Positions 1 through 7,789 are shown, numbered from the stretch's first letter. The stretch: 64,000 nt of DNA from Secundilactobacillus odoratitofui DSM 19909 = JCM 15043 (GCF_001434895.1 NZ_AZEE01000027.1:93173-157172); one strand, 5' to 3'. Program-made: numbers and translations. The notes: generated by a model not told the origin, from the sequence alone.

Positions 1-14
1 CTACGTTTCTCATT

Positions 15-788
15 TTAATGACTTGTTTCAACCCACCTCTTAAGCATCAAAACGTTCAGCAATGATTCGATGACGATGACAACCGCGATCCAAATCAGGT
101 TGATCAGCACTGGACCAGCTCCCGTAGATGTTGTATGCAAAGCGCTCATGGTCCCAGTTGGCGCACGGAAGACCAGTTGAGCGATGTACAAAATAACAAA
201 GGTCACGAAAATGTACAAAATCACCTGAACAGCTTTTTGTCGACTAGCTGGCAGAAACAGTGAAATACTGGTGGTGACCAAGTGAATCAATGAGATGGTT
301 GTCCACATCATCACGAGCACCAAAAACATTAAACACAGGATGCTCAAAACAATCACCCAGATGGGATAGTTACCAGGATGGGCGACCCACATTTCAGATA
401 GTGTTTTAGAAAACGCATGCCAGCTCAACAAACCACCCACGACGTGTAACAACACTTGCAATAAAACACCATAAAGAAAGGCAACCATCGAAGCAGTTAA
501 ATTAGCGAGATACAACTTCGTATCATTCAACGGCATCAGTCGAATCGAATCACTGACGAAAGCCCGCTCTGTGAATCGAGCCATTTCAACAAAGAGGACC
601 AGATAAACGACAAATGACCAACCACCGATAATGCCGAATAGATCCCCATTTGCCAAATCAAAGTTACCCGAAATCATGGTCCAAGCAGTGGTCACCACAA
701 TGGCAATCAGTCCCGTTAGTGCAACTTGATGTACTCGTCTGATTCGGCCGCTTAACAATGCACCGAAAACTGAACTAAATTTCGTCAT
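15..788 (-). CDS. ABC exporter, membrane subunit
   Basis: Probable membrane-spanning half of an ABC exporter whose ATPase is the gene just upstream. The 257-residue product is almost wholly hydrophobic, with about six membrane segments and no soluble domain. The ATG at 788 is chosen because GAGGAGG lies nine bases upstream, inside the end of the ATPase gene; the two genes overlap by 14 bp, so translation is probably coupled. It is the last gene of a gntR-ATPase-permease operon. That layout with a YtrA-like regulator is known for envelope-stress ABC systems, but the substrate cannot be read from the sequence, so that role is inference. Confidence 0.75.
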   Translation of the reverse strand: MTKFSSVFGALLSGRIRRVHQVALTGLIAIVVTTAWTMISGNFDLANGDLFGIIGGWSFVVYLVLFVEMARFTERAFVSDSIRLMPLNDTKLYLANLTASMVAFLYGVLLQVLLHVVGGLLSWHAFSKTLSEMWVAHPGNYPIWVIVLSILCLMFLVLVMMWTTISLIHLVTTSISLFLPASRQKAVQVILYIFVTFVILYIAQLVFRAPTGTMSALHTTSTGAGPVLINLIWIAVVIVIESLLNVLMLKRWVETSH

Positions 789-1491
789 GTGTAACACCCT
801 CCTCATATAATCCTTCATAGTAAGCTTCAATACCTAGGCCAAATTCTTCCCGAATTTCATCGGCATCCTTATGTGCGACAACGGTCTGATCCTTAATGAT
901 CACAACCTCATCAAGGATAGTCGCAATCTCAGACACATAGTGATCACTGATAATCATAATCGCCTCAGCCGGTTTCCACTTTAAAATGCTATTAATGATT
1001 TTTTTACGACTCATACTGTCAATACCGCTAAAGGGTTCATCCAACAGATAGACACTGGTTTGACGCGCCAAGGTCAGAGAAATGACAAGTTTCTCGCGTG
1101 TTCCTTTTGACAATGCAGCCAATTTTAGGGACTCATCTAACTGTAGAAAATCAGCTAGTTGTTGATACTTAGCCTGATCAAAATCTGGATAGACTTTTTC
1201 ATAGAAGGCCACCACTTTGCTGATTGGTGTATTAGGCGCAAAACCACCTAACGGATTGCTATAACTCACCAAGGCCTTCTTTGTATCAGCTTCAGTATCA
1301 TCTTTGATGGCAATTGTGCCACTAGCGTTTTTAGCCGTGCCAGCAATTAATCTCATCAAAGTCGTTTTACCAGCACCATTTTCACCCAATAAGCCGATAA
1401 TTTTATCGCCTTCAAGCGAAAGCGAGACATCTTTTAAAATCGTTTTTAAATTTCGTCGATAATTCAGTTTTTCAATTTCAATGGTTGTCAT
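775..1491 (-). CDS. ABC transporter ATP-binding protein
   Basis: Nucleotide-binding subunit of an ABC exporter, 238 residues, the normal size for a stand-alone ATPase. Visible motifs in order are the Walker A GENGAGKTT near residue 40, a degenerate signature LSKGTREK near residue 130 in place of LSGGQ, the Walker B LLDEPFSGID near residue 155, and the H-loop ISDH near residue 185. The ATG at 1491 is used because a GGGGGAA ribosome site precedes it; a longer reading would start inside the regulator. It overlaps the end of the GntR gene by 14 bp and the permease by 14 bp, giving a tightly coupled three-gene operon. The altered signature is common in YtrB-like ATPases. Confidence 0.88.
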   Translation of the reverse strand: MTTIEIEKLNYRRNLKTILKDVSLSLEGDKIIGLLGENGAGKTTLMRLIAGTAKNASGTIAIKDDTEADTKKALVSYSNPLGGFAPNTPISKVVAFYEKVYPDFDQAKYQQLADFLQLDESLKLAALSKGTREKLVISLTLARQTSVYLLDEPFSGIDSMSRKKIINSILKWKPAEAIMIISDHYVSEIATILDEVVIIKDQTVVAHKDADEIREEFGLGIEAYYEGLYEEGVTHDEI

Positions 1492-1858
1492 CTGAATTCC
1501 CCCGTCTCTCAATGTACGTCACTAACGCATTGATGATATCTTGATCATCGATATTTAACCGATGCAGCTGTTCATACAAATTCGATAAGTGCTCTGTAAT
1601 CAACTGTGTCTTAATTGTTTCAATCACTTGCGTATCCTCCGTCACAAAATTGCCCTTACCACGTTTTGAGACAATCGCACCCTCGGCAATCATTTCACTC
1701 AGCGCACGTTGCACGGTATTCACATTGACTGTAAGCGAAACTGCCAATTGGCGAACTGCCGGTAGTTTTTCACCGGGCTGCCGTTCACCAGCGATGATCT
1801 GGTCGTAAATAACTGTTTTGATTTGGTAGTAGATGGGGACTTTATCGTTAAATTCCAA
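1478..1858 (-). CDS. GntR-family regulator (YtrA type)
   Basis: DNA-binding regulator of the operon it heads. The 126 residues hold an N-terminal winged helix (residues 1-70, with the recognition region NVNTVQRALSEM) and only a short C-terminal tail. That short form is typical of the YtrA subfamily, which lacks a large ligand domain and partners ABC exporters. The start is TTG at 1858, with AGGAGG seven bases upstream. A perfect inverted repeat (1875-1883 and 1904-1912) covers its promoter, so autoregulation is likely. The inducer is unknown; cell-wall-active compounds are the usual signal in this subfamily. Confidence 0.85.
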   Translation of the reverse strand: MEFNDKVPIYYQIKTVIYDQIIAGERQPGEKLPAVRQLAVSLTVNVNTVQRALSEMIAEGAIVSKRGKGNFVTEDTQVIETIKTQLITEHLSNLYEQLHRLNIDDQDIINALVTYIERRGNSDDNH

Positions 1859-1874
1859 AGCTACGCCTCCTAAC

Positions 1875-1922
1875 GTGTACTAGCTTACTATTACACTATA
1901 TCACTAGTACACGAATTGGCAA
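1875..1922 (-). promoter_or_regulatory. promoter and GntR operator of the ABC operon
   Basis: Two perfect 9-bp arms, GTGTACTAG (1875-1883) and CTAGTACAC (1904-1912), are separated by 20 bases. On the minus strand a TTGCCA -35 (1917-1922) and a TATAGT -10 with a 16-base spacer overlap the palindrome. The arm sequence resembles known YtrA-type operators (GTGTACTA-like), so repression by the adjacent regulator is the natural reading. Confidence 0.65.
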
Positions 1923-2208
1923 GTTATTTCGTCATTTTGGCCCCAAAATCATTGTAATAAAAATGTAATAAAACTTTTTTTTACTGAATTATCGGACCAA
2001 TTTTTTGAATCGGTTAACAATTTTTATTCGCATCTCTGTTTCGAATAAACCGCGCCATACCGGTAATCATTAAGTGACTTTTTAATTGAGACCCTTAATT
2101 ATGATTTCTATACTATTTCAATAACCCAAAACCAATAAATTTCAATTTGTTATGGCATCTTCACAATTTCTTCACATTTATAGCCTATATTGTACCCATA
2201 GCCTAATA

Positions 2209-2234
2209 TTTATATTAAGGTATAAATATTAAGT
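2209..2234. repeat. AT-rich palindrome
   Basis: A perfect 10-bp inverted repeat, AATATTTATA and TATAAATATT around a 6-base loop, sits at the head of the candidate small RNA below. It could be part of that transcript or of its promoter region. The rest of 1923-2208 shows no gene or clear signal. Confidence 0.35.
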
Positions 2235-2239
2235 AAGCT

Positions 2240-2342
2240 TTTTCATTTTACTCCTCCAAAGTAAAATTAATATTTCCGTGAACCCCATCACGAAAATGCC
2301 TACTCCTATATTAGATCACCCTCCCCCGGGTGATCTTTTTTT
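2240..2342 (+). ncRNA. candidate small RNA with C-rich hairpin loops
   Basis: Three hairpins follow one another. ATTTTACT/AGTAAAAT (2245-2267) has the loop CCTCCAA. TTCCGTGA/TCACGAA (2274-2294) has the loop ACCCCA. AGATCACCC/GGGTGATCT (2313-2336) has the loop TCCCCC and runs straight into seven T residues, a textbook intrinsic terminator. No open reading frame is present. C-rich loops that can pair with Shine-Dalgarno sequences are known in Gram-positive regulatory RNAs such as RsaE. I could not settle on a promoter, so the 5' end is a guess. Confidence 0.45.
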
Positions 2343-2347
2343 GTAGA

Positions 2348-2472
2348 GCGATATAAAAGGCCCTTAGATTCCAGAAGACAAGAAGAACCCATCAGAACAC
2401 AAAAGCCTGATCTTAGGATTTTATGTTCTGATGGGTTCTTCTTGTCTGGCCGGAATCTGCCTTTTATATCGC
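2348..2472. repeat. very long hairpin
   Basis: Outer arms of 14 bp (2348-2361 and 2459-2472), a 7-bp segment (AGATTCC/GGAATCT) and a perfect 24-bp inner stem (2376-2399 and 2424-2447) enclose a 24-base loop. There is no coding potential and no T-run. It resembles the core of MITE-like hairpins common in lactobacillus intergenic DNA, but no terminal repeats are visible. Confidence 0.6.
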
Positions 2473-2534
2473 GTTTCGTCTATACCCAAAATTAAAGATT
2501 GTCACAATCAAACCAAATAAACACAACAAAAAAA

Positions 2535-2845
2535 CACTCACAACTCGTCTCCCCAGACGGACAATGACTGTTTTTTTCAACTATTTGGGTCTAATTCATT
2601 AATTCCTCCAAGAATTAATAACGCTGACTCCATAATGACAACGCCAAAGGGCGCTCCAACTATGAGAACCGAATGACAAGTTTGCATCCCCATGCAAACC
2701 TTAGTTACACTGCAAGTGGCCTCCAACCACATTAGGACGGTATCGCTTATGGGTGTCCAATTCCCGTTGATCACGACGCATCGTGATATTTCTAAAAGTT
2801 AGCGACTCCACTCGCTGAGACAATTAGATTCAAGCGATATCTGCA
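2535..2845. other. non-coding cluster of small hairpins
   Basis: Five or six short perfect stems occur in a row: CGTCT/AGACG (about 2548-2561), AGCGCC/GGCGTT (about 2643-2658), GTTTGCAT/ATGCAAAC (about 2680-2699), GTGG/CCAC, ATCACGA/TCGTGAT (about 2773-2790) and AGCGA/TCGCT. On the plus strand most loops are C-rich (TCCCC, CTCC); on the minus strand they are G-rich (GGGG, GGAG). T-runs exist on both strands (2524-2537 region on minus, 2572-2578 on plus), so the orientation is undecided. A 65-codon minus-strand frame crosses it but ignores the stems and has no ribosome site. Confidence 0.35.
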
Positions 2846-2929
2846 ACAATCATAGTAGGCTTTTTCATTTTATCGCATCCCTACCAGTCCATGAATCCCC
2901 CGGAACTGATAGCAATTTCTGTTAAGAAT

Positions 2930-3036
2930 AAAAAAGACCCGGTCATTCGACAGGTCGTTAAACCTCCGAGAACGGGTCGTGTCCCAATAAAGGAACTGAG
3001 CATTTAGATTAAATTGCTTTTTTATATTCTTAATAT
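2930..3036 (-). ncRNA. small RNA, copy A of a paralogous pair
   Basis: On the minus strand a promoter (TTGTCA at 3066-3071, 17-base spacer, TAAAGT at 3043-3048) is followed by about 107 nt with no convincing reading frame. The transcript would hold an A/U-rich 5' part, the box GCTCAG, a short stem (GTTCC/GGGAC), the box ACACGACCCG, a second stem, and CCGGGTC running into six T residues. The same boxes in the same order occur at 7486-7607, where the stem sequences differ. The terminator stem is formed by GACCCG and CGGGTC. No known RNA family is recognised. Confidence 0.6.
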
Positions 3037-3220
3037 ATATGTACTTTATCACATAATCATGGCATTGACAAGTATAATACGGAGATTTTTTTGATTTTCG
3101 TTCATTTTTGTATCCGTTGCCATTCCACATATGTCTAATAAAGCAGCCACCTCCGCATCGTGTGACTGCCGAAATCAATTCTGTTCATGATGCTGTGTCT
3201 CTTGTACCGCAGTGACATGA

Positions 3221-3339
3221 TTAGGTGTTCGTCATGCCAAACGTTAGCACCCATCGTTTACCCATTTGATTCAAATTAAAATAAATCACATGCGGATAAC
3301 GTCTGACCATCACGCGTTGGGGTACACCCTCTTCTTCAC
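3221..3339 (-). other. two overlapping short reading frames with a strong ribosome site
   Basis: A GTG frame (3310-3339, nine residues, MKKRVYPNA) has GGAGGAGG seven bases upstream. Its TGA overlaps the ATG of a 29-codon frame (3221-3310, MVRRYPHVIYFNLNQMGKRW then LTFGMTNT) as TGATG, an arrangement typical of coupled translation. No family is recognised and the frames are short enough to be chance. They could be the remains of a decayed gene. Confidence 0.25.
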
Positions 3340-3826
3340 TTTAGCGCCTCCTCCACCAGGGGTCGGTAGCGGACTATTCAAAACTCAGGTATCGACAAAC
3401 TGCTGATTCCCATCACTTACCTTCTCCCACCTCCATCAGCTAGTAAAATTTAATCAGATCCATCCCCCGACCTGATCATTATCACGGGATTGTCTAGCTT
3501 AGGAACAATATAACGAATAAGGTTATCATAGTCAAGTATTTACGCCCGATTTCCTTATAATTTAAATCAGTTCCATTCAGTACTGGTAAACACTGGTAAC
3601 GTTGATTTTATCGTCGTATCTCACAGAATTAAGATAAGAACAAATCATATATTTACGTTATTTCGAAATATATAGATTATATATCACATGATAAATAAAT
3701 ATAATTATCACGCGAAAATTTGAGCTTATTTTCAACCTTAACGGCCCCAATATGCGATAATGCCCCCAAAGATACTTAACGGCAAAAGTGCACTGCAGTT
3801 TGATAGAAAAGAAATGGGGGATTCAT
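3340..3826. other. intergenic region without a supported gene
   Basis: AT-rich leader region of the acyltransferase gene. It holds scattered very short frames and no convincing terminator, repeat or known regulatory motif. The promoter of the downstream gene must lie here but cannot be assigned with confidence. Confidence 0.4.
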
Positions 3827-5584
3827 ATGACCGCGAAATATACAACTGACTTAATCAGTAAGCTATCAAAGCGACCGTTACCAACCTTAGAAGCGACACT
3901 AGCACGTCTCACTGAATCTGCTCAACCTTTGTTAGGTGATGCGGAACAAGCAAAATTAGCCGACCTCATCGCGGCCTTTCAACAAAGTGACGGTCCAGTA
4001 CTTCAATCGGCATTACATCGGTTACAAGTCGAAACAAACGCCAATTGGACGACACCACTTCAGTCAGAGCGGTATTTGACTAACCAATCCGCTCTTCAAG
4101 TCGCCACGAACTTTGCCTTCACAATTTCACCATCCCATTTACCTGATCGACCACCGATTGAACTAGCGGCCAAACTACTGCAAAACATCGCCGATCAATA
4201 CCTCGCTTTTGCAAACGAAACGGCCCCGGTCGAAGTTGACGATGACGGTCGGCCACTTGATATGAGTGGTTACATTCCCTTGTTTCGCTCACAACGACTC
4301 CCCCACACACATCGAGATCATTTTCACCAAACCCGTTTGGCACTGAAAAATATTGAAGCTACCGTTATTTACCGCCAAACGGTGTACCAAATTTTGCTGA
4401 TTGACCACGCTGGTCGAGTTGCGACCCTTCATTCATTAACTGAGGCACTTCGCTTAATATTCGCTCAATCAGACCCAGACGACCGCTTCATCGGCCAATA
4501 TACTGGTTTGCCACGTCAGCTAGCGGCCAAAACCTGGCATCGTCTAAATAAAAACGATCAAAATCACCAAAATTTCGAACGTGTCGCAAATAGTCTACTT
4601 GTCATGACTTTTGCCGATTTAGAAGCATCCGCAGGTTTACGCCAGACTTTGCTTGGACCCAATGAACACTTTTTCGATAAAACTATGCAGGTGGTGATCG
4701 ATTACGAAAAGGGCATTGGTTTTAGCTTCGAACACAGTCACATTGATAGTCAACCGGCGGGCCACATCGTTGATGCCGTTATTGCGGACCTCAAAAAGCC
4801 TGAAGATCAGTGGGACAGCAAAGGGAAGCCTCATTTTGAACGCTTAGCTTGGGAGCTTGATTCAAAGTCACTTATCGCACTCCAACAAGCTCAGATCAAA
4901 ACCACGGTTTTTTCCGCTAAGTTACAGTTTGCTGCCGCAACACTTACCCAGTTTGGTCGCACAGCGTTAGAAGCACTTCACGTTTCACCAGACGCTTTTT
5001 TCCAACTCGTACTGACATTGGCACAATACCGATTGACGGGTGGCTGGCACCGGCTTAACGAACCCGTTTCGATGCGCCACTTTTATCAAGGTCGCCCTGA
5101 AAGCCTCAACACATTATCAACTTCGGCCAAACAGTTTGTCACCGACTTTGCCAGTGGCCAACGTGATGCCGCAATTCGCCAATCCTTTAATCAGGCAATC
5201 ACGCAACACACTGCTGCTATTCAGGAAGTCCAAGAAGGTAATGGCACGGATCAGCACCTCCTTGGACTCCAAACGATGATGAACACTCACGGTGGCAAAG
5301 CAGCCTTTCCAGACGCAGCAGAGCTGTTTGATTCCGATGTTTACCAGCAGCTCACCACCAACTTCTTTGCCACGGCTAGCGTCGCCTGCGACATTATCGA
5401 TAACTTCTCATTTGCACCACTGGATCCATCGGGATATGGGATTTACTACGGCATTTTACCGGAAAAAGTCCTGCTCACTGTGTCTGCCTGGCAAACGAAT
5501 CCTTTTTCAGCTCAGGAAGTGGCCGACGTAATCGTGTCCAGCGCTGAAGAGATCTATGACTGGTTAGTCGCCTTTGATGAATAG
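3827..5584 (+). CDS. choline/carnitine O-acyltransferase family protein
   Basis: 585-residue protein resembling carnitine/choline acetyltransferases, which move acyl groups between coenzyme A and carnitine or choline. The catalytic histidine motif is visible as EHSHIDSQP (about residue 305), and the family's C-terminal part is recognisable in RPESLNTLST (about 425) and YGIYYGILPEKVLLTVSAW (about 545). The length fits the family (about 600). The ATG at 3827 has GGGGG six bases upstream; an earlier GTG frame start has no ribosome site. It is monocistronic, ending in a hairpin terminator. The family is mostly eukaryotic and patchy in bacteria, so the true substrate is open. I see no carnitine transporter beside it. 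Confidence 0.8.
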   Translation: MTAKYTTDLISKLSKRPLPTLEATLARLTESAQPLLGDAEQAKLADLIAAFQQSDGPVLQSALHRLQVETNANWTTPLQSERYLTNQSALQVATNFAFTISPSHLPDRPPIELAAKLLQNIADQYLAFANETAPVEVDDDGRPLDMSGYIPLFRSQRLPHTHRDHFHQTRLALKNIEATVIYRQTVYQILLIDHAGRVATLHSLTEALRLIFAQSDPDDRFIGQYTGLPRQLAAKTWHRLNKNDQNHQNFERVANSLLVMTFADLEASAGLRQTLLGPNEHFFDKTMQVVIDYEKGIGFSFEHSHIDSQPAGHIVDAVIADLKKPEDQWDSKGKPHFERLAWELDSKSLIALQQAQIKTTVFSAKLQFAAATLTQFGRTALEALHVSPDAFFQLVLTLAQYRLTGGWHRLNEPVSMRHFYQGRPESLNTLSTSAKQFVTDFASGQRDAAIRQSFNQAITQHTAAIQEVQEGNGTDQHLLGLQTMMNTHGGKAAFPDAAELFDSDVYQQLTTNFFATASVACDIIDNFSFAPLDPSGYGIYYGILPEKVLLTVSAWQTNPFSAQEVADVIVSSAEEIYDWLVAFDE

Positions 5585-5629
5585 TCATTTCATCGTGGGA
5601 CAAGCTCGTCTAGGTACCAAGATGTCAAG

Positions 5630-5674
5630 AAAACCACCACAGTTTCTGGAATTTAGGGACTGTGGTAGTTTTAG
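5630..5674 (+). terminator. terminator of the acyltransferase gene
   Basis: A 14-bp stem with one mismatch (5630-5643 and 5659-5672) ends in TTTT. Just before it, 5594-5616 resembles the start of the MITE-like element at 12.8 kb (TGGGACAAGCTCGTCTAGGT), perhaps a remnant. Confidence 0.6.
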
Positions 5675-5805
5675 GTTGGCGCCAGATTTTTATTCTTAAA
5701 ATTTGTCAATTAAATTATGTATCATGCGTAATTGGCGTAAAATTTTCGTACACGTATGCGTTAGAATGTTGTTTTAATTCGCCGGGTGTCTACAACAACA
5801 TAAGT

Positions 5806-5996
5806 AGTCGGAAGTTACCAGAAATCGGGGGCTTGCCGTGAAATGACTGGTGGGGCTTTCCCACCAGTCAGGGTCAAATTAAAGACCCGCACGACCTTTG
5901 GTGGGGCTTGAATTTGAGGCCCGAGACCGACCTTTGGCTCGGACCGACCCCACGGCAACACCGCCCCCGATTTCTGGTAACTGGAGACGGCAGTCT
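5806..5996 (-). repeat. structured intergenic element, copy 1 of 5
   Basis: A perfect 20-bp terminal inverted repeat, AGTTACCAGAAATCGGGGGC (5813-5832) with its complement (5963-5982), encloses three internal stem-loops. These are ACTGGTGG/CCACCAGT (about 5846-5868), TCAAATT/AATTTGA with an inner CCCGC/GTGGG, and a CCGAG/CTCGG stem. Read on the minus strand it carries the core shared by all five copies (GTGGGGTCGG, AAGCC..., GAGTCTT-like, then TTTCACG). Copy 4 at 47.5 kb is the closest relative. The remaining intergenic DNA (5675-5805, 5997-6091) shows nothing else. Confidence 0.7.
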
Positions 5997-6091
5997 CTGA
6001 ACTAATTTGAAAAATGGTAGTCTACGAATTACTGATAATCACCTAAAATTTGTCAACAGGCCATCCACATACCCGATATTGCGTAAAAAGG

Positions 6092-6126
6092 CAAAAAAAT
6101 ATCCGCCCCCCCGGACGGATATTTAT
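6092..6126 (-). terminator. terminator of the metalloprotease gene
   Basis: On the minus strand ATATCCG and CGGATAT arms close a G-rich loop and run into a stretch of T residues, directly downstream of the protease stop codon. Confidence 0.75.
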
Positions 6127-6147
6127 TTCTAGTTATTCATCTGTCGA

Positions 6148-6807
6148 TTAACGGTAACTTTGTTTTAAGCCATTCACATCAGGCTTAGAAACTGATTGTG
6201 ACCGTGTTGCGTAATACATAACACTTGCTTTACCAACGTTATGTTGTAACCCAAGTGCGTGACCTAATTCATGTTCAGCAACGTGAGCACGTTCAGCCTT
6301 TGAATACTTGTAACGGCTAGCAACATTTCGATAAACATATGACTTCGCACTTGCCATCACTTTCAATGAATGAATCGTTGAATTGTTATAGTAAGACGAG
6401 TAGGTGATGCCGACGGTACCGTTTGTACTGCTCTTAGCATTAGCCGTTGATAGCGTAATGTCTGCTTTGCCCTTAGTTGGCACTAAATCAATGACGCCTG
6501 ACTTATTCCAACGTGATACGGCGGTTTTCCAAACGGACTTATAATAACTTGAACCACTTGAAATCTTGTAAGTGATCGTGCTTGATTTCCACCGCTTAGA
6601 AGCAGGTGTTAAGCTAGCTGAGCCGGTTGCATTGATATCACTTGCTGATGACACGGTATTGGCTAAAATACTGGTCTGAATCTGGGCCCCGCTACCATCT
6701 GACTCTGTTACGATCTTGGCACTTGCTTGATTACTTGATACAAAACTCAAACCTGCTGCAACTGCGACAATAGCAACTAAACGACCTAAAACATTTTTCT
6801 TATTCAC
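6148..6807 (-). CDS. secreted matrixin-like zinc metalloprotease
   Basis: Exported 219-residue protein with a signal peptide (residues 1-30, basic start, hydrophobic core, then SNQASA before the likely cut). The mature part ends in a zinc protease active site HELGHALGLQH (about residues 178-188), the HExGHxLGLxH form of matrixins (M10-like), followed by SVMYY as the Met-turn. The start is GTG at 6807 with GGAG about eight bases upstream. It is a single gene with its own terminator. It probably acts at the cell surface or in the medium on peptides or proteins; the substrate is unknown. Related small secreted proteases are common in lactobacilli. Confidence 0.85.
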   Translation of the reverse strand: MNKKNVLGRLVAIVAVAAGLSFVSSNQASAKIVTESDGSGAQIQTSILANTVSSASDINATGSASLTPASKRWKSSTITYKISSGSSYYKSVWKTAVSRWNKSGVIDLVPTKGKADITLSTANAKSSTNGTVGITYSSYYNNSTIHSLKVMASAKSYVYRNVASRYKYSKAERAHVAEHELGHALGLQHNVGKASVMYYATRSQSVSKPDVNGLKQSYR

Positions 6808-7198
6808 TGATGAGTCTCCTTTAAATAAACCAGGTTGTCTCGACTATCAGCTTTTTCGTAATGTCTCCAAATAAACTTATATACACAGAACAAAAGAGAA
6901 GTGCGTATCCCACAAATACATGTGTTGCAAACGATTGCTCAAAAAAAGAGCAAGTTGTCCCCGTGAGTTAATTATTGACCCCCCAATAAGTAACACAACA
7001 CCGAAACTATAACACCGGATTCCAAGCTTTACCATTACAGAAATGTTACAAAAATGAGAAGGGGCTTGCTTGTGAATTAACCATTTTAACCAATTTTAAC
7101 CAAAGTTTACCGGTTTAATAAGCTTACAAATAGTAACAACGTTATAACGATTTCAAAATTTATCTCATAAACCGTTTAATTCACAAGTAAATTATTTT
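6808..7198. other. upstream region of the metalloprotease
   Basis: Non-coding and AT-rich. It holds an imperfect inverted repeat (TTGTGAATTAA near 7076 and TTAATTCACAA near 7174) and short CTC/GAG stems near 6950. No promoter stands out with confidence and there is no gene. Confidence 0.35.
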
Positions 7199-7248
7199 CA
7201 AAAAAAGATACTTTCCCTAGAAATTGGTCTAGACAAAGTATCTTTTTT
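7199..7248. terminator. orphan terminator-like hairpin
   Basis: AAAAAAGATACTTT and AAAGTATCTTTTTT arms flank a smaller TCTAGA-type stem. The A-run and T-run allow termination on either strand. No gene ends here, so it may close a short untranslated transcript. 7274-7485 holds nothing I recognise. Confidence 0.55.
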
Positions 7249-7485
7249 AGTTTAACTAGAAATAAATATCCGTTACCTTTTTACGAATTCATTTGCCACG
7301 ATGGAGACAATCACCATGACTTCCAGAATCGTACCGGTGCAACCTCACTTTGAATAAAAGCCAAAGTTGCTAATTAAATCGTGCTTAATCGTTACAGTTA
7401 ATTTGGGGGGTAGTATTAACTCAACTGGGACTCGATTGCTCGAATCAAAAGGTAAACTTTTAAAGCTAAATTTAAAATAATCTTG

Positions 7486-7607
7486 TAAAAAGCTCATGAG
7501 AGCATAATAACCCGGCCAGGTCTCTCTCTTGTCCGGGTCGTGTCACTAGAAAGCTTCTCTAGTGCTGAGCAATTTTATTTAATTAATCTAAATCAACTTT
7601 AATTCAA
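7486..7607 (-). ncRNA. small RNA, copy B of a paralogous pair
   Basis: On the minus strand a strong promoter (TTGCAC at 7636-7641, 17-base spacer, TATAAT at 7613-7618) precedes about 120 nt with no reading frame. The transcript holds GCTCAG, a stem CACTAGA/TCTAGTG, ACACGACCCG, a second stem, CCGGGTT, and a final short hairpin GCTC-TCAT-GAGC followed by TTTTT. Box order matches copy A (2930-3036), while the first stem has a different sequence, which argues for a conserved structured RNA rather than chance. Confidence 0.65.
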
Positions 7608-7789
7608 GACTCATTATACATACGATCTATGGTTTGTGCAAGCCTTTTTTTAACTTTTGTAGAAAGTTTTTTGCATCGCGTTGATATCACACGTGCTGCC
7701 TTCATCTATGCCAACTTAGTAGCAGAAAATCATGCATCTCTCGCTACTTTGGCATATGATTAGGATATCTTATATTGGAGGTTTTTGCA

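Larger units (their letters stand above)
6115..7273. repeat. 21-bp inverted repeat flanking the metalloprotease locus
   Basis: ACGGATATTTATTTCTAGTTA at 6115-6135 recurs as its exact reverse complement at 7253-7273. The first copy overlaps the 3' end of the protease terminator. The second lies next to another hairpin (7199-7248). This may be a duplicated and inverted terminator rather than a mobile-element end. Confidence 0.45.

Noticed and set aside
2577-2774. 65-codon minus-strand frame resembling a small hydrophobic protein
   Set aside because: It crosses several perfect stems, lacks a ribosome site at its ATG, and the apparent ribosome sites inside lead to immediate stops.
2870-3178. 102-codon minus-strand frame
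   Set aside because: It reads through the promoter and terminator of small RNA copy A; composition is not protein-like.
2209-3826. CRISPR array or tRNA cluster in the gene-poor zone
   Set aside because: No regularly spaced direct repeats and no tRNA cloverleaf with TTC-A-GAATCC-type arms were seen here or elsewhere in the window.
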